Notes under the pieces: generated by a model
The model's database searches: none
What the model saw: the letters and a program-made list of their open reading frames with translations, nothing else
Told to the model about the DNA's origin: nothing
Translations under genes and position numbers: made by a program
Assembly (NCBI RefSeq): GCF_014303395.1
Contig: NZ_CP060298.1
Location: forward strand, 682,001 to 746,000
Direction: 5' to 3'
DNA from: Nakamurella sp. PAMC28650
Lineage (GTDB): Bacteria; Actinomycetota; Actinomycetes; Mycobacteriales; Nakamurellaceae
Length of the DNA: 64,000 nt
Shown here: one piece after another, positions 26,285 to 35,999 of the stretch
Position numbering within the stretch: position 1 is the stretch's first letter
How the letters are laid out: each line of letters opens with the position of its first letter

Positions 26285-27528
26285 AGAATTTCCCGCACCC
26301 GCTGGACGTACCAGTTGCAGAAGGCCTCGACCTGGTATTCCGGCGGGAGGTACGGCCCAGGGACATACGCCGGGTCACCGACGCCGGCGTGTGCCCTGGC
26401 CACGAAAGCCCGGTCCTGGTCGTTGGTCTGCCGCCAGACGTAGGTCAGTTTGTCGACGTCGTAGTCGACTCCCTCCACCGCGTCGGCGGCCACCAGCCAG
26501 GTGGTCCGCAGCAGTGAGCTGTCGGCCGTCAGTGGCAGCACCGAGAACGTCACGATGTGGTCGGACAGGAAGTGGAACCAGGCGTTGGGCTGCAGGTGCA
26601 TCGACAGCCGGCCGAGGCGCGGTTCGGTGAAGTCCGCCATCAGTTTCCGGCTGGCCAGGGTGCCGTCGATGGTGAAGGACTCACCGGCCATGTCCAGCGG
26701 CTCGCGTTCGATCCGGAATCCGGTCCGACGGGTGTCGAGCTCCTCGATCGCCTTCCACGGCAGGTCGTTGCGCGTGCAGATTTCCTCGAACGCGGCCTTG
26801 GCGGCCAGATATCGGTCCCACGCCGGCCGCAGCCGCGGACCGATGTCGGACTCCCGGTAGCCGTAGACCGGGAACAGCGAGCACAGCAACTCGGGGTGCC
26901 CGCCGCAGTGGGTGCACTCCCGATTGTTCTCCATCACCAGCTTCCAGTTGCCGTTCTCCACGATGTCGACCTGACGGGCGATCCGGGCCGTGCGCAACCG
27001 GTGGGGGGCGAGGTAGGGCGCGACACGGGCGGCGAAGTCGTCGAAGTCCTCCGGCGGGTCGTCGGACAGGCAGACGAAGAGGAGCCCGGAAACGTTGCGC
27101 AGGGCCACTTTCCGCAGCGAGAACAGGCTCCGGTCGAAATCTGCCGGTGTGGACTCCGCGTGCAGCAGGCGACCCTGCTGGTCGTAGGTCCACTGGTGGT
27201 AGGGACAGACGATGTTCCCGGTGGAGCCACACTTGTCGTCCAGCAGCCGCGATCCGCGGTGCCGGCAGACGTTGTGGAACGCGCGGATCTCCTCGTCGTC
27301 GTCCCTGGTGATGATCACCGAATGGCGCCCGACCGCGACGGTGACGTAGTCGCCGGCCTCCGGTACGTCCGGCTCCACCGCGACGAAGATCCAGGAACGG
27401 TAGAAGACCGCGTCCAGGTCGAGGTCGAACGCCTCCGTTGATGCGTACAGGTCGCCCGGGAGGGAGCGACCGGGAATGCGGGTGGCGATCAATCCGGCGA
27501 TGTCGTCCCGGATCAGGCTGGTGGTCAC
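26281..27528 (-). CDS. Rieske 2Fe-2S oxygenase alpha subunit, quaternary-amine-demethylase-like
   Basis: The 415-residue protein is read from GTG 27528, with AGAGG 7 nt upstream. Its Rieske domain has C-x-H at Cys88/His90 and C-x2-H at Cys108/His111. The catalytic domain carries NWKLVMENNRECTHCGGHPEL with putative iron ligands His207 and His211. The ENNREC-HC-HPEL pattern is characteristic of the GbcA/Stc2 glycine-betaine and proline-betaine demethylase group rather than of arene dioxygenases. It would oxidise an N-methyl group to release formaldehyde, powered by the coupled reductase. The spacing between the two His is three residues, one shorter than the usual four. Confidence 0.85.
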   Translation of the reverse strand: MTTSLIRDDIAGLIATRIPGRSLPGDLYASTEAFDLDLDAVFYRSWIFVAVEPDVPEAGDYVTVAVGRHSVIITRDDDEEIRAFHNVCRHRGSRLLDDKCGSTGNIVCPYHQWTYDQQGRLLHAESTPADFDRSLFSLRKVALRNVSGLLFVCLSDDPPEDFDDFAARVAPYLAPHRLRTARIARQVDIVENGNWKLVMENNRECTHCGGHPELLCSLFPVYGYRESDIGPRLRPAWDRYLAAKAAFEEICTRNDLPWKAIEELDTRRTGFRIEREPLDMAGESFTIDGTLASRKLMADFTEPRLGRLSMHLQPNAWFHFLSDHIVTFSVLPLTADSSLLRTTWLVAADAVEGVDYDVDKLTYVWRQTNDQDRAFVARAHAGVGDPAYVPGPYLPPEYQVEAFCNWYVQRVREIL

Positions 27529-27571
27529 GTTGCTGCCTCTTCCAATGCTGGCTCTTGACTGGGTGCGGTGG

Positions 27572-28186
27572 TCAGGGTTGGCGCGGGGTGCCGGACGGGC
27601 CGGGAGCCAGCCGCCTGGCCACGTAGTCGTGCAGCAGCACCCTGGCCCGCCCCGGCCCGATCGGCCCGCCGGGCAGGAACGCCTGGGCCGCCCAGCCGTC
27701 GAAGACGGCCATGAACTCCATTGCGGCCACGTCGATGTCGTCGAACAGGAGAGTCCCGGCCGACCGGCCGCGCTGCAGGACCTCCACGACGTCCGCTCGC
27801 CATTGGACGTACACCTGCACCTGCCAGTCCGCGTACAGCTTGTCGTGGGCCGACAGGGTCCAGAAGTCCAGCCAGAGCCGCCAGTGCTCGACCGTGCGTT
27901 CTCCGTCGGCGAAGAAGCCGTCGATGATCGTTCGCAGGGCTGCTGCCCCATCGGGTTCCAGTGCAGCCCTGGCCGAGATCGGGCGGTAGAAGTCGTCCAT
28001 CTCGGCGTGCAGCACCTCCGACAGCAACTCCGCGATGCCGGTGAAGTGATAGCTGACCGTTCCGAGCGAAACCCCGGCACCGTGGGCGATGTCGCGCATC
28101 GTGGCGGCGAACAGACCCCGTTCGGCGATCAGCACCCTGGCCGCCTCGACGATCAACTGACGACGGATCTCGGTCGGCTGCCGCAC
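27572..28186 (-). CDS. TetR/AcrR-family regulator of the catabolic operon
   Basis: The 204-residue protein is read from GTG 28186, which has GGGAGG 8 nt upstream. A longer reading to the ATG at 28297 would add a Gly/Ser/Arg-rich tail that overlaps the hydrolase gene, so the GTG is preferred. The helix-turn-helix is at about residues 28-47 (TMRDIAHGAGVSLGTVSYHF). The ligand domain, DDFYRPISARAALEPDG onward, resembles BetI-type C termini that sense choline-like compounds. It sits within the operon, between the hydrolase and Rieske genes, and likely represses the divergent promoters at about 36000-36207. Confidence 0.85.
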   Translation of the reverse strand: MRQPTEIRRQLIVEAARVLIAERGLFAATMRDIAHGAGVSLGTVSYHFTGIAELLSEVLHAEMDDFYRPISARAALEPDGAAALRTIIDGFFADGERTVEHWRLWLDFWTLSAHDKLYADWQVQVYVQWRADVVEVLQRGRSAGTLLFDDIDVAAMEFMAVFDGWAAQAFLPGGPIGPGRARVLLHDYVARRLAPGPSGTPRQP

Positions 28187-28290
28187 CCGGTCGCCCTCCC
28201 GCCTGCCGCGCGCCGCGCTCCCTCGCCTCCCGCTACCGCCGCCGCTGCCGCCGGCGCTGCCGCCGGCCCGGTCGGACGGAGGCCGGCCGG

Positions 28291-30306
28291 TCAGCACGAG
28301 GTCCTCGGAATGCGCTGCCGCCAGGTCTTCACCAGGACATTGTCGCCGTTGTAGGTGCAGGCCAAACGGTGTTCGGTGACGAAGTGCGTCGCGTCTGCCG
28401 TCATCGTCGCGGCCGCATCGATACGTACGTCCCAGTCCTCGCGGACCAGGCCGATCTGCCAGCGGGCGGTGGCCACCGCCGAGAGCGGATCATCGGCGAC
28501 GATCGAATACGTCTCGCGAGCCTGCTCGTGGTAGTCCAGTCCATCCGGATAGGTGCGGCTGCCGCCGTAGTTCGGGTCCACCGACAGGGTCCACCGTCCG
28601 CTCGCCGGCTCGTGGCACACCTCGCGCTCGGGCCCGCCGCTTCCCTTTCCGTGCCGCACCACCGCCAGTGGCTCGGACTGTTCCGGGGGCTCGAACGCCA
28701 CCGGCTCGCCCGGTTGGTCGAGAGCCCGGCAGGGCAGCTGCAGCATGCCGGCAGCCGGCTCCAGGGAGAGTTCGGAGCCGACCCCGTGCGGCCAGACCCA
28801 GGGCCAGTAGCTGTTGCTGATCGCCACCCTGAGCCGGTGCCCGACCGGGAAGGCCCGGGCCATCGCCGCCAGCGGGACCTCGACATCCATTGCCTCACCG
28901 GGGATCACCGGCGTCGCAGTGTCCATCCCGGCCCGGCTCAGCAGGTCGAGGCAGCCGCGGGTGACCAGGGTGGAACTCCCGTCGGGGGCGACGTCGCAGA
29001 TCCTGACGATCACATTGGCGGCCGCGGTCGCGGTCAGCCGGAGCGTCAGCGTCGCGACGCCGAGCATCTCCACGGCGGAATCCAGGGGCACGGTATCGAA
29101 ACAGACAGATCGACCGTCCTCGGCCCGTTGGTCGGGCGGCAGGTCGGACGGGTTGCCGAACGGGAAGTAGCGGCCGGCGTCGATCCCGGTGTGCTGCGGC
29201 GCCGCCACCGTGACCCTTCCGGCAACCACTGCGGCGCAGATCATCTCGACGAGCGGATAACGGTCGGTGCGCACGTCGGGACTCGGCCAGGTCCGCTCGC
29301 CGATCCAGCGGCCGGGACGTTGCGCGTACCGGGTGGCGGGCCGGACCGAGTCCTGCATCCAGACCCGGAGGGCCGGGTCGTCCTCGACACCGTTGGGATC
29401 ACCCTTGAGCCATCGGTCCCACCAGCGCAGCGTCTCCTGCAGGAATCCGATGGCCGGCCCCGGTTCCAGGTCGCGGTCCGGGTACTGGTGCGACCACGGC
29501 CCGACGATTCCCTTCACCGGTGCGGAGAGGTTCTCCAGGAGCCGGAAGACCGTGTTCCGATAAGGATCGGCCCAGCCACCGACGGCCAGCACCGCCGCAC
29601 CGATCGACGCGTAGTCCTCGCAGACGCTGCCGCGCCGCCAGTAGCTGTCGCGTTCCTGGTGGGCGAGCCACTTGTCGAGGTAGGGCTCCGCGGAATCCAA
29701 CCGCTGCTGCCACATCTCGCGCCAGGCGGGTCCGACCCTGGTCGGATCCGGCGGCCGCGCGGTGAACGCGAGCATCGTCGTGGCCCAGGCCGCCATGTCG
29801 ATGCCCAGCACGGCTCCGCCGAAGTAGTGCACGTCGTCGGCGTAGCGGTCATCCGTCGAGCAGACCGTGACGATGGCCTTCAGCGGCTCCGGCGCCAGGG
29901 CGGCCAGCTGGAGGGAATTGAATCCACCCCAGGAGATGCCGAACATCCCGACGGCGCCCGTGCACCATTCCTGACGGGCAAGCCAGTTGATGACCTCGAC
30001 GCCGTCCGCCAGTTCGGTGACGCTGTACTCGTCCGTCATCACCCCCTCGGAGTCGCCGGACCCGCGGAGGTCGACCCGGACGGAACCATAGCCGTGCGCG
30101 GCGTACCAGGGATGGCGCTGTGCATCTCGCGGAGCGGTCCAGTCGCCCTTGCGGTAGGGCAGGTACTCGAGCAGGGCGGGCACGGGTCTGGTGGCGGCGT
30201 CGGCCGGCAGCCAGATCCGGGCGGAGAGCTTGGTGCCGTCGGTCATCTCGATGAGGACGTGGTCGAGAACCTCCACTCGGTCGGAGGTTCGGAGGATCGC
30301 CGTCAC
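28291..30306 (-). CDS. CocE/NonD-family hydrolase (X-Pro dipeptidyl-peptidase fold)
   Basis: The 671-residue protein has the alpha/beta-hydrolase core with the nucleophile motif GISWGG (Ser125). A helical insert follows (EMWQQRLDSAEPYLDKWLAHQERDSYWRRGS), then VGGWADPYR and GPWSHQYPD with the likely His. A C-terminal jelly-roll domain covers about 330-560. CocE, AehA-type acylases and X-Pro peptidases share this layout and cleave esters or amides. There is no signal peptide, so it acts in the cytoplasm. It lies between the transporter ATPase (4-bp overlap) and the TetR gene, suggesting that the imported substrate is hydrolysed before demethylation. Confidence 0.87.
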   Translation of the reverse strand: MTAILRTSDRVEVLDHVLIEMTDGTKLSARIWLPADAATRPVPALLEYLPYRKGDWTAPRDAQRHPWYAAHGYGSVRVDLRGSGDSEGVMTDEYSVTELADGVEVINWLARQEWCTGAVGMFGISWGGFNSLQLAALAPEPLKAIVTVCSTDDRYADDVHYFGGAVLGIDMAAWATTMLAFTARPPDPTRVGPAWREMWQQRLDSAEPYLDKWLAHQERDSYWRRGSVCEDYASIGAAVLAVGGWADPYRNTVFRLLENLSAPVKGIVGPWSHQYPDRDLEPGPAIGFLQETLRWWDRWLKGDPNGVEDDPALRVWMQDSVRPATRYAQRPGRWIGERTWPSPDVRTDRYPLVEMICAAVVAGRVTVAAPQHTGIDAGRYFPFGNPSDLPPDQRAEDGRSVCFDTVPLDSAVEMLGVATLTLRLTATAAANVIVRICDVAPDGSSTLVTRGCLDLLSRAGMDTATPVIPGEAMDVEVPLAAMARAFPVGHRLRVAISNSYWPWVWPHGVGSELSLEPAAGMLQLPCRALDQPGEPVAFEPPEQSEPLAVVRHGKGSGGPEREVCHEPASGRWTLSVDPNYGGSRTYPDGLDYHEQARETYSIVADDPLSAVATARWQIGLVREDWDVRIDAAATMTADATHFVTEHRLACTYNGDNVLVKTWRQRIPRTSC

Positions 30307-32420
30307 CGGACACCGATCGGATCGTCAGCATCGTCCAGCTCGACGAGCGGGAGGTGACAACGGATCCGGTGGCCGTCGGCGGGCTGACGGACGGGGGGCG
30401 CCTGGGTGCTGCAGGTCCCCTCGATCCGCTGCTCGCAGCGGCGGTAGAACGGGCAGCCGGCTGGTGGCGGGGCCGACTCCGGTTCGTCGGACCTGGTGCG
30501 GGGCGGCGTGATCCGTCCGGTCGATCCCGGCATCGGATCCGTCACCGAATCCAGCAGCAACCTGGTGTACGGATGGTTCACCCCGCCGGCTCCGTGCGCG
30601 CCGAAGACGTCTTCGACCGTGCCCTCCTCGCAGATCCGCCCGAGGTAGAGGACCACCACCCGATCGGCCAGGCCCCGCACCACCGCGAGGTCGTGACCGA
30701 TGAACAGGTACCCCAACCGGTGTTCGGCGCGCAGGTCGTCCAGCAATCCCAGGACCGACGCCTGCACCGAGACGTCCAGCGCGGAGACGACTTCGTCGGC
30801 CAGCAGCAACGCCGGGTCGGCCGCCAGCGCTCTGGCGATACCGGCCCGTTGACGCTGCCCGCCGGACAGCTGGGCCGGCAGCCGGTCGGCGAAGGAGATC
30901 GGCAGACCGACGTCGGCGAACACCTCGTCCCGCCGGACTGTGGCCTGCTTGCCCCGCAGGCCGAGCAACCGCAGCGGCCGGGCGACCGCGTCACCCACCG
31001 TCCGCCGCGGATTCAGCGAGGTGTCGGCGTTCTGGAACACCAACTGGATCTGCCGCCGCCACCGGGGAGCACGCTTCGCGGCCGGGAGGGTCAGATCCGC
31101 CGCTCTGCCGACCTTCTCGGGATCGCGCGGATGCAGGGTGAGCTCACCGGCCGTCGACCGGCGGAGGCCGGCGAGAGTCCAGGCGATGGTGGACTTCCCG
31201 CTGCCGCTCTCCCCGACGAGGGCCACCACCTCGCCCTGGCGTACCTCGAGGTCGATGCCGTCGACGGTCGGTCCGCTGGAGGGATCCGGCTTGGACCGGT
31301 AGTCCACCTGGAGCCCGGTGACGCTCAGTAGAACGGGGCCGATCTCCCGCTTCGCCCGCGGACGGACCTGGGCGGTCCAGACCGGTTGCGCAAGAACGTG
31401 TTCGGTGCGCAGACAGGCCGAGACCCGCCCGTCGGTGAGGGTGGGGCGCCTGGTCGGTTCCGGCACCGGATCGTGAGTGCAGGCGTCCTGCGCAAAGCCG
31501 CAGCGCGGGGCGAACGCGCAGCCGGGGAGGGCGCCGGGACCGAGTGGCGAGCCACCCGTCATCCCCACCGGCAGACCGGGGGCGGTGATCCGCGGAACAC
31601 TCGCCAACAGGCCGCGGGTGTACGGATGAGCCGGCGCGGCAAACAGTTCGGCCGTCGGGCCGGCCTCGACGACCCGGCCCGAGTACATCACCAGCATCCG
31701 GTCGCAGAGCCGGGCGACCGCACCGAGGTCATGGCTGATCAGGACGATCGCCAGATCCAGCGTGGAGCGCAGGTCGGCCAGCAGGGCCAGGATGCCGGCC
31801 TGGGTGACGACGTCCAGGCCGGTGGTCGGCTCGTCCATCACCAGGAGCCGCGGGGCGCCGGCGATGCCGATCGCGATGGCCACCCGCTGCAGTTGGCCCC
31901 CCGAGAGCTGATGCGGGTAGCGGGACAGCAGCTGTTCGGGTTGCGGGAGGCGGACCAACCCGAACAACCGGGTGGCCTCGGCCCGCGCGGCCGCCCGGTC
32001 CATTCCGCGGCCGAACCGGAGGACCTCGCCGATCTGGTCGCCGACCCGCATCGACGGCGTCAGCGCGTGCCCGGCGTTCTGCGGGACGAAAGCGACGGTG
32101 CCGCTGCGGATCCGGCGGAGCTCGGCACTCGAACTGCGGAAAAGGTCGTGCCCGCCGATCAGCACCCGGCCCTGCGCGATCCCTGATCCGGCGCGCAGGT
32201 GGCCGACCAGGGCGCCGGCCAGGGTGGACTTCCCGCAACCGGATTCGCCCACCACCGCCACGGTCTCGCCCGGTGCGACGGTCAGGTCCAGGTCGGCCAG
32301 CACCGGGATCAATTTCTTCCCGGAGCGGTAGGAGACGGTCAGCTTCTCGACGAGGGCGACCGGTACCTCGATCTCGGCATCCGACACCTTCTCCACTTTG
32401 GTTGTTGTCGTCAGATCCAT
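30303..32420 (-). CDS. ABC transporter ATPase with two nucleotide-binding domains (dipeptide/nickel type)
   Basis: The 705-residue protein is a tandem fusion of DppD- and DppF-like ATPases. Walker A motifs are at about residues 58-66 (GESGCGKST) and 403-411 (GESGSGKST). Two LSGGQ signatures (QLSGGQLQRVA and QLSGGQRQRAG) are visible, each domain followed by an oligopeptide-type C-terminal segment (one ending PGCAFAPRCGFA). It energises import of the ligand bound by the upstream lipoprotein. Its start overlaps the permease stop by one base, and its stop overlaps the hydrolase start. No defects are visible. Confidence 0.93.
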   Translation of the reverse strand: MDLTTTTKVEKVSDAEIEVPVALVEKLTVSYRSGKKLIPVLADLDLTVAPGETVAVVGESGCGKSTLAGALVGHLRAGSGIAQGRVLIGGHDLFRSSSAELRRIRSGTVAFVPQNAGHALTPSMRVGDQIGEVLRFGRGMDRAAARAEATRLFGLVRLPQPEQLLSRYPHQLSGGQLQRVAIAIGIAGAPRLLVMDEPTTGLDVVTQAGILALLADLRSTLDLAIVLISHDLGAVARLCDRMLVMYSGRVVEAGPTAELFAAPAHPYTRGLLASVPRITAPGLPVGMTGGSPLGPGALPGCAFAPRCGFAQDACTHDPVPEPTRRPTLTDGRVSACLRTEHVLAQPVWTAQVRPRAKREIGPVLLSVTGLQVDYRSKPDPSSGPTVDGIDLEVRQGEVVALVGESGSGKSTIAWTLAGLRRSTAGELTLHPRDPEKVGRAADLTLPAAKRAPRWRRQIQLVFQNADTSLNPRRTVGDAVARPLRLLGLRGKQATVRRDEVFADVGLPISFADRLPAQLSGGQRQRAGIARALAADPALLLADEVVSALDVSVQASVLGLLDDLRAEHRLGYLFIGHDLAVVRGLADRVVVLYLGRICEEGTVEDVFGAHGAGGVNHPYTRLLLDSVTDPMPGSTGRITPPRTRSDEPESAPPPAGCPFYRRCEQRIEGTCSTQAPPVRQPADGHRIRCHLPLVELDDADDPIGVR

Positions 32421-33316
32421 CAGGCACCACCGGTGATGCGGTCGATGCCGCGGGCCTTGGCCAAACCGTCGGCGGCCAGGTTGAGCCCGACGATCAGGGT
32501 GGCCAGGGCGATGATCGGCCCGACCGCCGCCCAGGGGGTGACGGTGAGAAGGCTACGGCTCTCGGAGACCATCAGCCCCCAGTCCGGCGTCGGCGGATTC
32601 GCCCCGAAACCCAGGAACGACAGCGAACTGACCAGCAACACGATCCAGGACGCCCGCATCGCGAACTCGACCAGGACGACGTCCAGCACATTGGGCAGGA
32701 TCTCCCGCACCATGGTGGCCCAGGGGTTCTCGCCCCTGGCCCGCGCAGCGGTCACGTAGTCCAGACCGACCACCGACTGCGCACCGGCTCTGATCACCCT
32801 GATCACCGCCGGGCAGTAGACGACGGTGGCGGCCAGCACGATCACCGGTGCCCCGGCTCCGAGGACCGAGACCACCACCAGCAGTGCGAGAATTGCCGGC
32901 ACCGAGAGTACGGCGTCCAGGACGCGCATCAGGATCTCGTCGAACCAGCCGCGGAAATAGGCGGCGGCGCAGCCGAGTGCCGTTCCGATCCCCACCGACA
33001 GCATCGCTGCGACCACACTGATCAACATCGCGTTGCGGCCGCCGTAGATGACCCGGGACAGCACATCCCGGCCGAGCTGGTCCGTGCCGAGCCAGTGCGC
33101 GGACGATGGGTTGACGATGGCATCCAGTGGACTGGTCGCGATCGGCGAGTACGGTGCCAACCACGGCGCGGCGACCGCCATCACCACGTGCAGCAGGACC
33201 AGGACGACGCCCGTCATCGCGACCGGGGACCCCAGCAGAGACCGAAACGTACCGTTGCCGCTGGGTTTTTCGTCCTTGGCGGTATCGACTGGTGCACCGG
33301 AGACGATCTCGCTCAT
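32420..33316 (-). CDS. ABC permease, DppC-like
   Basis: The 298-residue permease has an N-terminal helix (SPVAMTGVVLVLLHVVMAVAAPW), the typical DppC block HWLGTDQLGRDVLSRVIYGGRNAML, and the binding-protein-dependent EAA region AARARGENPWATMVREILPNVL. About six membrane segments are seen. It pairs with the DppB-like permease (4-bp overlap upstream) and with the tandem ATPase. The substrate class from the family is peptides, opines or similar. Confidence 0.92.
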   Translation of the reverse strand: MSEIVSGAPVDTAKDEKPSGNGTFRSLLGSPVAMTGVVLVLLHVVMAVAAPWLAPYSPIATSPLDAIVNPSSAHWLGTDQLGRDVLSRVIYGGRNAMLISVVAAMLSVGIGTALGCAAAYFRGWFDEILMRVLDAVLSVPAILALLVVVSVLGAGAPVIVLAATVVYCPAVIRVIRAGAQSVVGLDYVTAARARGENPWATMVREILPNVLDVVLVEFAMRASWIVLLVSSLSFLGFGANPPTPDWGLMVSESRSLLTVTPWAAVGPIIALATLIVGLNLAADGLAKARGIDRITGGA

Positions 33317-34272
33317 GACGCACGCGCCGGGGTGCGCAACCGCGGATTCAGCGCGGTGGCCGCCAGGTCGGCCAGCAGGTTGGACACCACGTAGACCAGC
33401 GCGCCGATGACGGCGATGTACTGCAGCACCGGCACATCTCGATTGTGCACCGCCGTGAGCATCAGGGTCCCGATGCCGGGATAGTTGAAGACGGCCTCGA
33501 CCACCACCACGCCGCCGACCAGCCAGGCGATGTTGATCGCAATGACGTTCAGCGCCGGCAGCAGGGCGTTGGGCAGCGCATGGTGCAGCAGCACGCGCCG
33601 CCGGGGCAGGCCGCGGAGCGTGGCCATCGCGACGTATTCACTGGCCATCACGTCGATGACACTCGTCCGCATCATCCGCACGATGTACGCCGCCATGACG
33701 ATCGACAGAGCGGCGGCCGGCAGCGGCACGTTGTGCAGGATGGTGCCGAGCGAGGCATCGGGCCCGTCCGTCACGACGGCCGGGAACCACGCCAGTTTCA
33801 CGGCGCACACCAGCACGAGCAGGGTGGCCAGGGTGAACTCCGGGACGCTCATCGCGATCAGCGAGAGACCCGAGATCAGCACGTCCGGCAGCCGGTCACG
33901 CGTGAGACCGGCCACCACACCGAGGATCACAGCGAGCGTGATCCCCACGACGATGGTGATCCCGGCCAGTACCGCGGTGTTGCGGAGGTAGTCCCCGGCC
34001 AGGCTCACCACCCGTTGCTGGGTGGCCAGCGAGGTACCGAAGTCGCCGTGCACTGCGCCGCCCAGCCAGGTCAGGTACCGCAGCCAGCCGGGGCGGTCCA
34101 GGTGCAGCTGCGCGGTCAGCTGGGCGACCGCGTCCGGAGGGGCGTCCTTGCCCAGGATCTGGGTGGCCAGATTGCCCGGCAGCGCCTGCAGCGCAACGAA
34201 GACGAGCACGGTGGCCAGCACGATCGTCAGCAGCGCGAGGGCCAGCCGCCGGGCCATCAGCTTTCCGAGCAT
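33313..34272 (-). CDS. ABC permease, DppB-like
   Basis: The 319-residue permease has the DppB N-terminal helix (RLALALLTIVLATVLVFVALQALPG), the DppB block LDRPGWLRYLTWLGGAVHGDFGTS, and the EAA loop ATLRGLPRRRVLLHHALPNALLP. About six hydrophobic helices are visible. It follows the substrate-binding protein by only 2 nt and overlaps the next permease by 4 bp, so all transporter genes are translated as one unit. Confidence 0.92.
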   Translation of the reverse strand: MLGKLMARRLALALLTIVLATVLVFVALQALPGNLATQILGKDAPPDAVAQLTAQLHLDRPGWLRYLTWLGGAVHGDFGTSLATQQRVVSLAGDYLRNTAVLAGITIVVGITLAVILGVVAGLTRDRLPDVLISGLSLIAMSVPEFTLATLLVLVCAVKLAWFPAVVTDGPDASLGTILHNVPLPAAALSIVMAAYIVRMMRTSVIDVMASEYVAMATLRGLPRRRVLLHHALPNALLPALNVIAINIAWLVGGVVVVEAVFNYPGIGTLMLTAVHNRDVPVLQYIAVIGALVYVVSNLLADLAATALNPRLRTPARAS

Positions 34273-34274
34273 GC

Positions 34275-35993
34275 CTATGCGCCGAACCCGATGTTGACGT
34301 AGTCGAACTCGAAGCCGAACTCCTTGTAGTTCACCACCTTCTTCGACAGACCGATGATGCGATCGGCGAAGAAGGGCACGATCGAAGCGCTGGAATCGAC
34401 AAGGATCTTCTGGGCGTCCTGGTAGTACTGCTTGCGCTTGGCCGCATCGGCCTCCTTGCGGGCGCTGTCCAGGATCTTGTCGAAAGAGGTGTCGGCCCAG
34501 AGAGACTCGTTGTAGGAGGAACCGGTGCGGAAGATCTGGTTCAGCAGCTGGTCGACCGGACGCCCGGTGTACCAGTAGGAAACGCAGAACGGCTTCTTGA
34601 TCCAGACATCGGTGTAGTAGGAGTCGGCCGAGGCGGTCTGGATGCTGATGTCCAGCCCCGAGCTCTTCACCGAACTCTGGTAGGCCTGCGCCAGGATCGA
34701 CATCACCGGCTCGTAGCTGGAGGTGTAGATCTGCTGACCACCGGAGAACCCGGCCGATGCGAGCAGCGACTTCGCCTTGTCCGGATCGTGGGGAACCGAG
34801 TAGTTCAGGTAGTTCGGGTCGGTCGGCGGGACCGGGTTGTTGTGGGCGACGGTACCCAGCCCGTGGATCGACAGATCGATGACCTCCTGCGGGTCGTAGG
34901 CCATCTTGAACGCCTGGCGGACCTTCAGATCGGTAAAAGGCTTTGCGTTGTATAGCATCGGCATGACGTACCAGGCCGCGTTCTTGACGGTCGCCGTGGT
35001 CGCCGTGCTGGAGGCGGTCACCGTCTTCGCCGTCGCGAAGTCCAGGTTCGTCTGGGCCACGAGGTCGACCTGCTGCGCCAGCAGTGCGTTGACCCTGGCC
35101 TGCACGTCGGCGATGGCGGTGAATTCGATGCTGTCCACCTTCGGCGCCCCGCCGAAGTAGTTCGGGTTGGCCTTCACGGTGCCCTTGCCGGCGGCCTTGA
35201 ACGAGACGAGGCTGAACGGCCCGGTGCCGATTCCGGAGGCACCGATGGTCGCCGCCGATCCAGCGGGGATCACGTAGCAGTTGTAGTTCATCAACAGGCT
35301 GACGAATTCAGCATTCGGCGACTTCAGTTTCACCATTAGGGTTTTGGCGTCCTTGGCGGTGATTCCGGAGCTGTCCAGGAACGGGGACAGCACGCCGGCC
35401 TGGGGTGACTTCGTCTTCGGGTCCAGGATGTGCTGCAGGGTGTAGACGGCGTCGGCCGAGGTGAAGGCCTTGCCGTTGTGGAACGTCACACCCTCGCGGA
35501 GGACGAACGTCCACGTCATCTGATCGGGCGAGACCGACCAGCTGACCGCGAGATCCGGCGCGACGCCACCGGACGCATCCTGCTTGACGAGACGGCTGTA
35601 GAGCGCTCCCAGGTACTCGTAGGCCGAGAGCGAGCTGGCCGGGTCGAGGGTTTCGACCGTCGAGGCCGGCGGGCGTGCGATGCGCAGGGTGCCGCCGGAC
35701 TTCGCCGCGCCGGACGCGCCGCTGGTGACCGCCGTACTGCCGGGGGCACCGGCGGCCGCACTCGTGGTGGCGCCTCCCGCAGCTCCCGACGAAGCGCTCG
35801 AAGTAGCACTGGAAGCCGTCGACGAACTGCTCCCGCAGGCCGCGAGGATCCACGGGGCCACCACAAGGCCGGCCCCTCCGAAGAGCATCGAGCGCCGCGA
35901 GATCCCCTGCGGCAGAGCCGGTATCGCGCTCCGGAATGATTCAGGACCTACGCTCGGCGCCGGTTCGGGGGCATTGCTGGGCGTGGCATCCAT
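34275..35993 (-). CDS. Extracellular solute-binding lipoprotein, family 5 (Tat-type signal)
   Basis: The 572-residue protein has a twin-Arg stretch (SRRSML, Arg33-Arg34), a hydrophobic core and the lipobox LAAC with lipidated Cys53. The mature part is a family-5 peptide/opine-type binding protein: TLRIARPPAS, LVKQDASGGVAPDLAVSWSVSPD, TFHNGKAFTSADAVYTL, and FCNP-like end segments. A Gly/Ala/Ser linker of about 45 residues follows Cys53. It captures the substrate for the downstream permeases. It is the first gene of the leftward operon, and GAGAGG lies about 10 nt upstream of the ATG. Confidence 0.9.
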   Translation of the reverse strand: MDATPSNAPEPAPSVGPESFRSAIPALPQGISRRSMLFGGAGLVVAPWILAACGSSSSTASSATSSASSGAAGGATTSAAAGAPGSTAVTSGASGAAKSGGTLRIARPPASTVETLDPASSLSAYEYLGALYSRLVKQDASGGVAPDLAVSWSVSPDQMTWTFVLREGVTFHNGKAFTSADAVYTLQHILDPKTKSPQAGVLSPFLDSSGITAKDAKTLMVKLKSPNAEFVSLLMNYNCYVIPAGSAATIGASGIGTGPFSLVSFKAAGKGTVKANPNYFGGAPKVDSIEFTAIADVQARVNALLAQQVDLVAQTNLDFATAKTVTASSTATTATVKNAAWYVMPMLYNAKPFTDLKVRQAFKMAYDPQEVIDLSIHGLGTVAHNNPVPPTDPNYLNYSVPHDPDKAKSLLASAGFSGGQQIYTSSYEPVMSILAQAYQSSVKSSGLDISIQTASADSYYTDVWIKKPFCVSYWYTGRPVDQLLNQIFRTGSSYNESLWADTSFDKILDSARKEADAAKRKQYYQDAQKILVDSSASIVPFFADRIIGLSKKVVNYKEFGFEFDYVNIGFGA

Positions 35994-35999
35994 TTAAAG

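Noticed and set aside
28187..28297. Longer N-terminal reading of the operon TetR gene
   Set aside because: It is a Gly/Ser/Arg tail overlapping the hydrolase gene; the GTG at 28186 has a much better ribosome site and normal TetR length.
28369..30357. Long open frame on the plus strand opposite the CocE-like hydrolase
   Set aside because: It is the antisense shadow of a gene with clear catalytic motifs; its composition is low-complexity Arg/Gly/Val.
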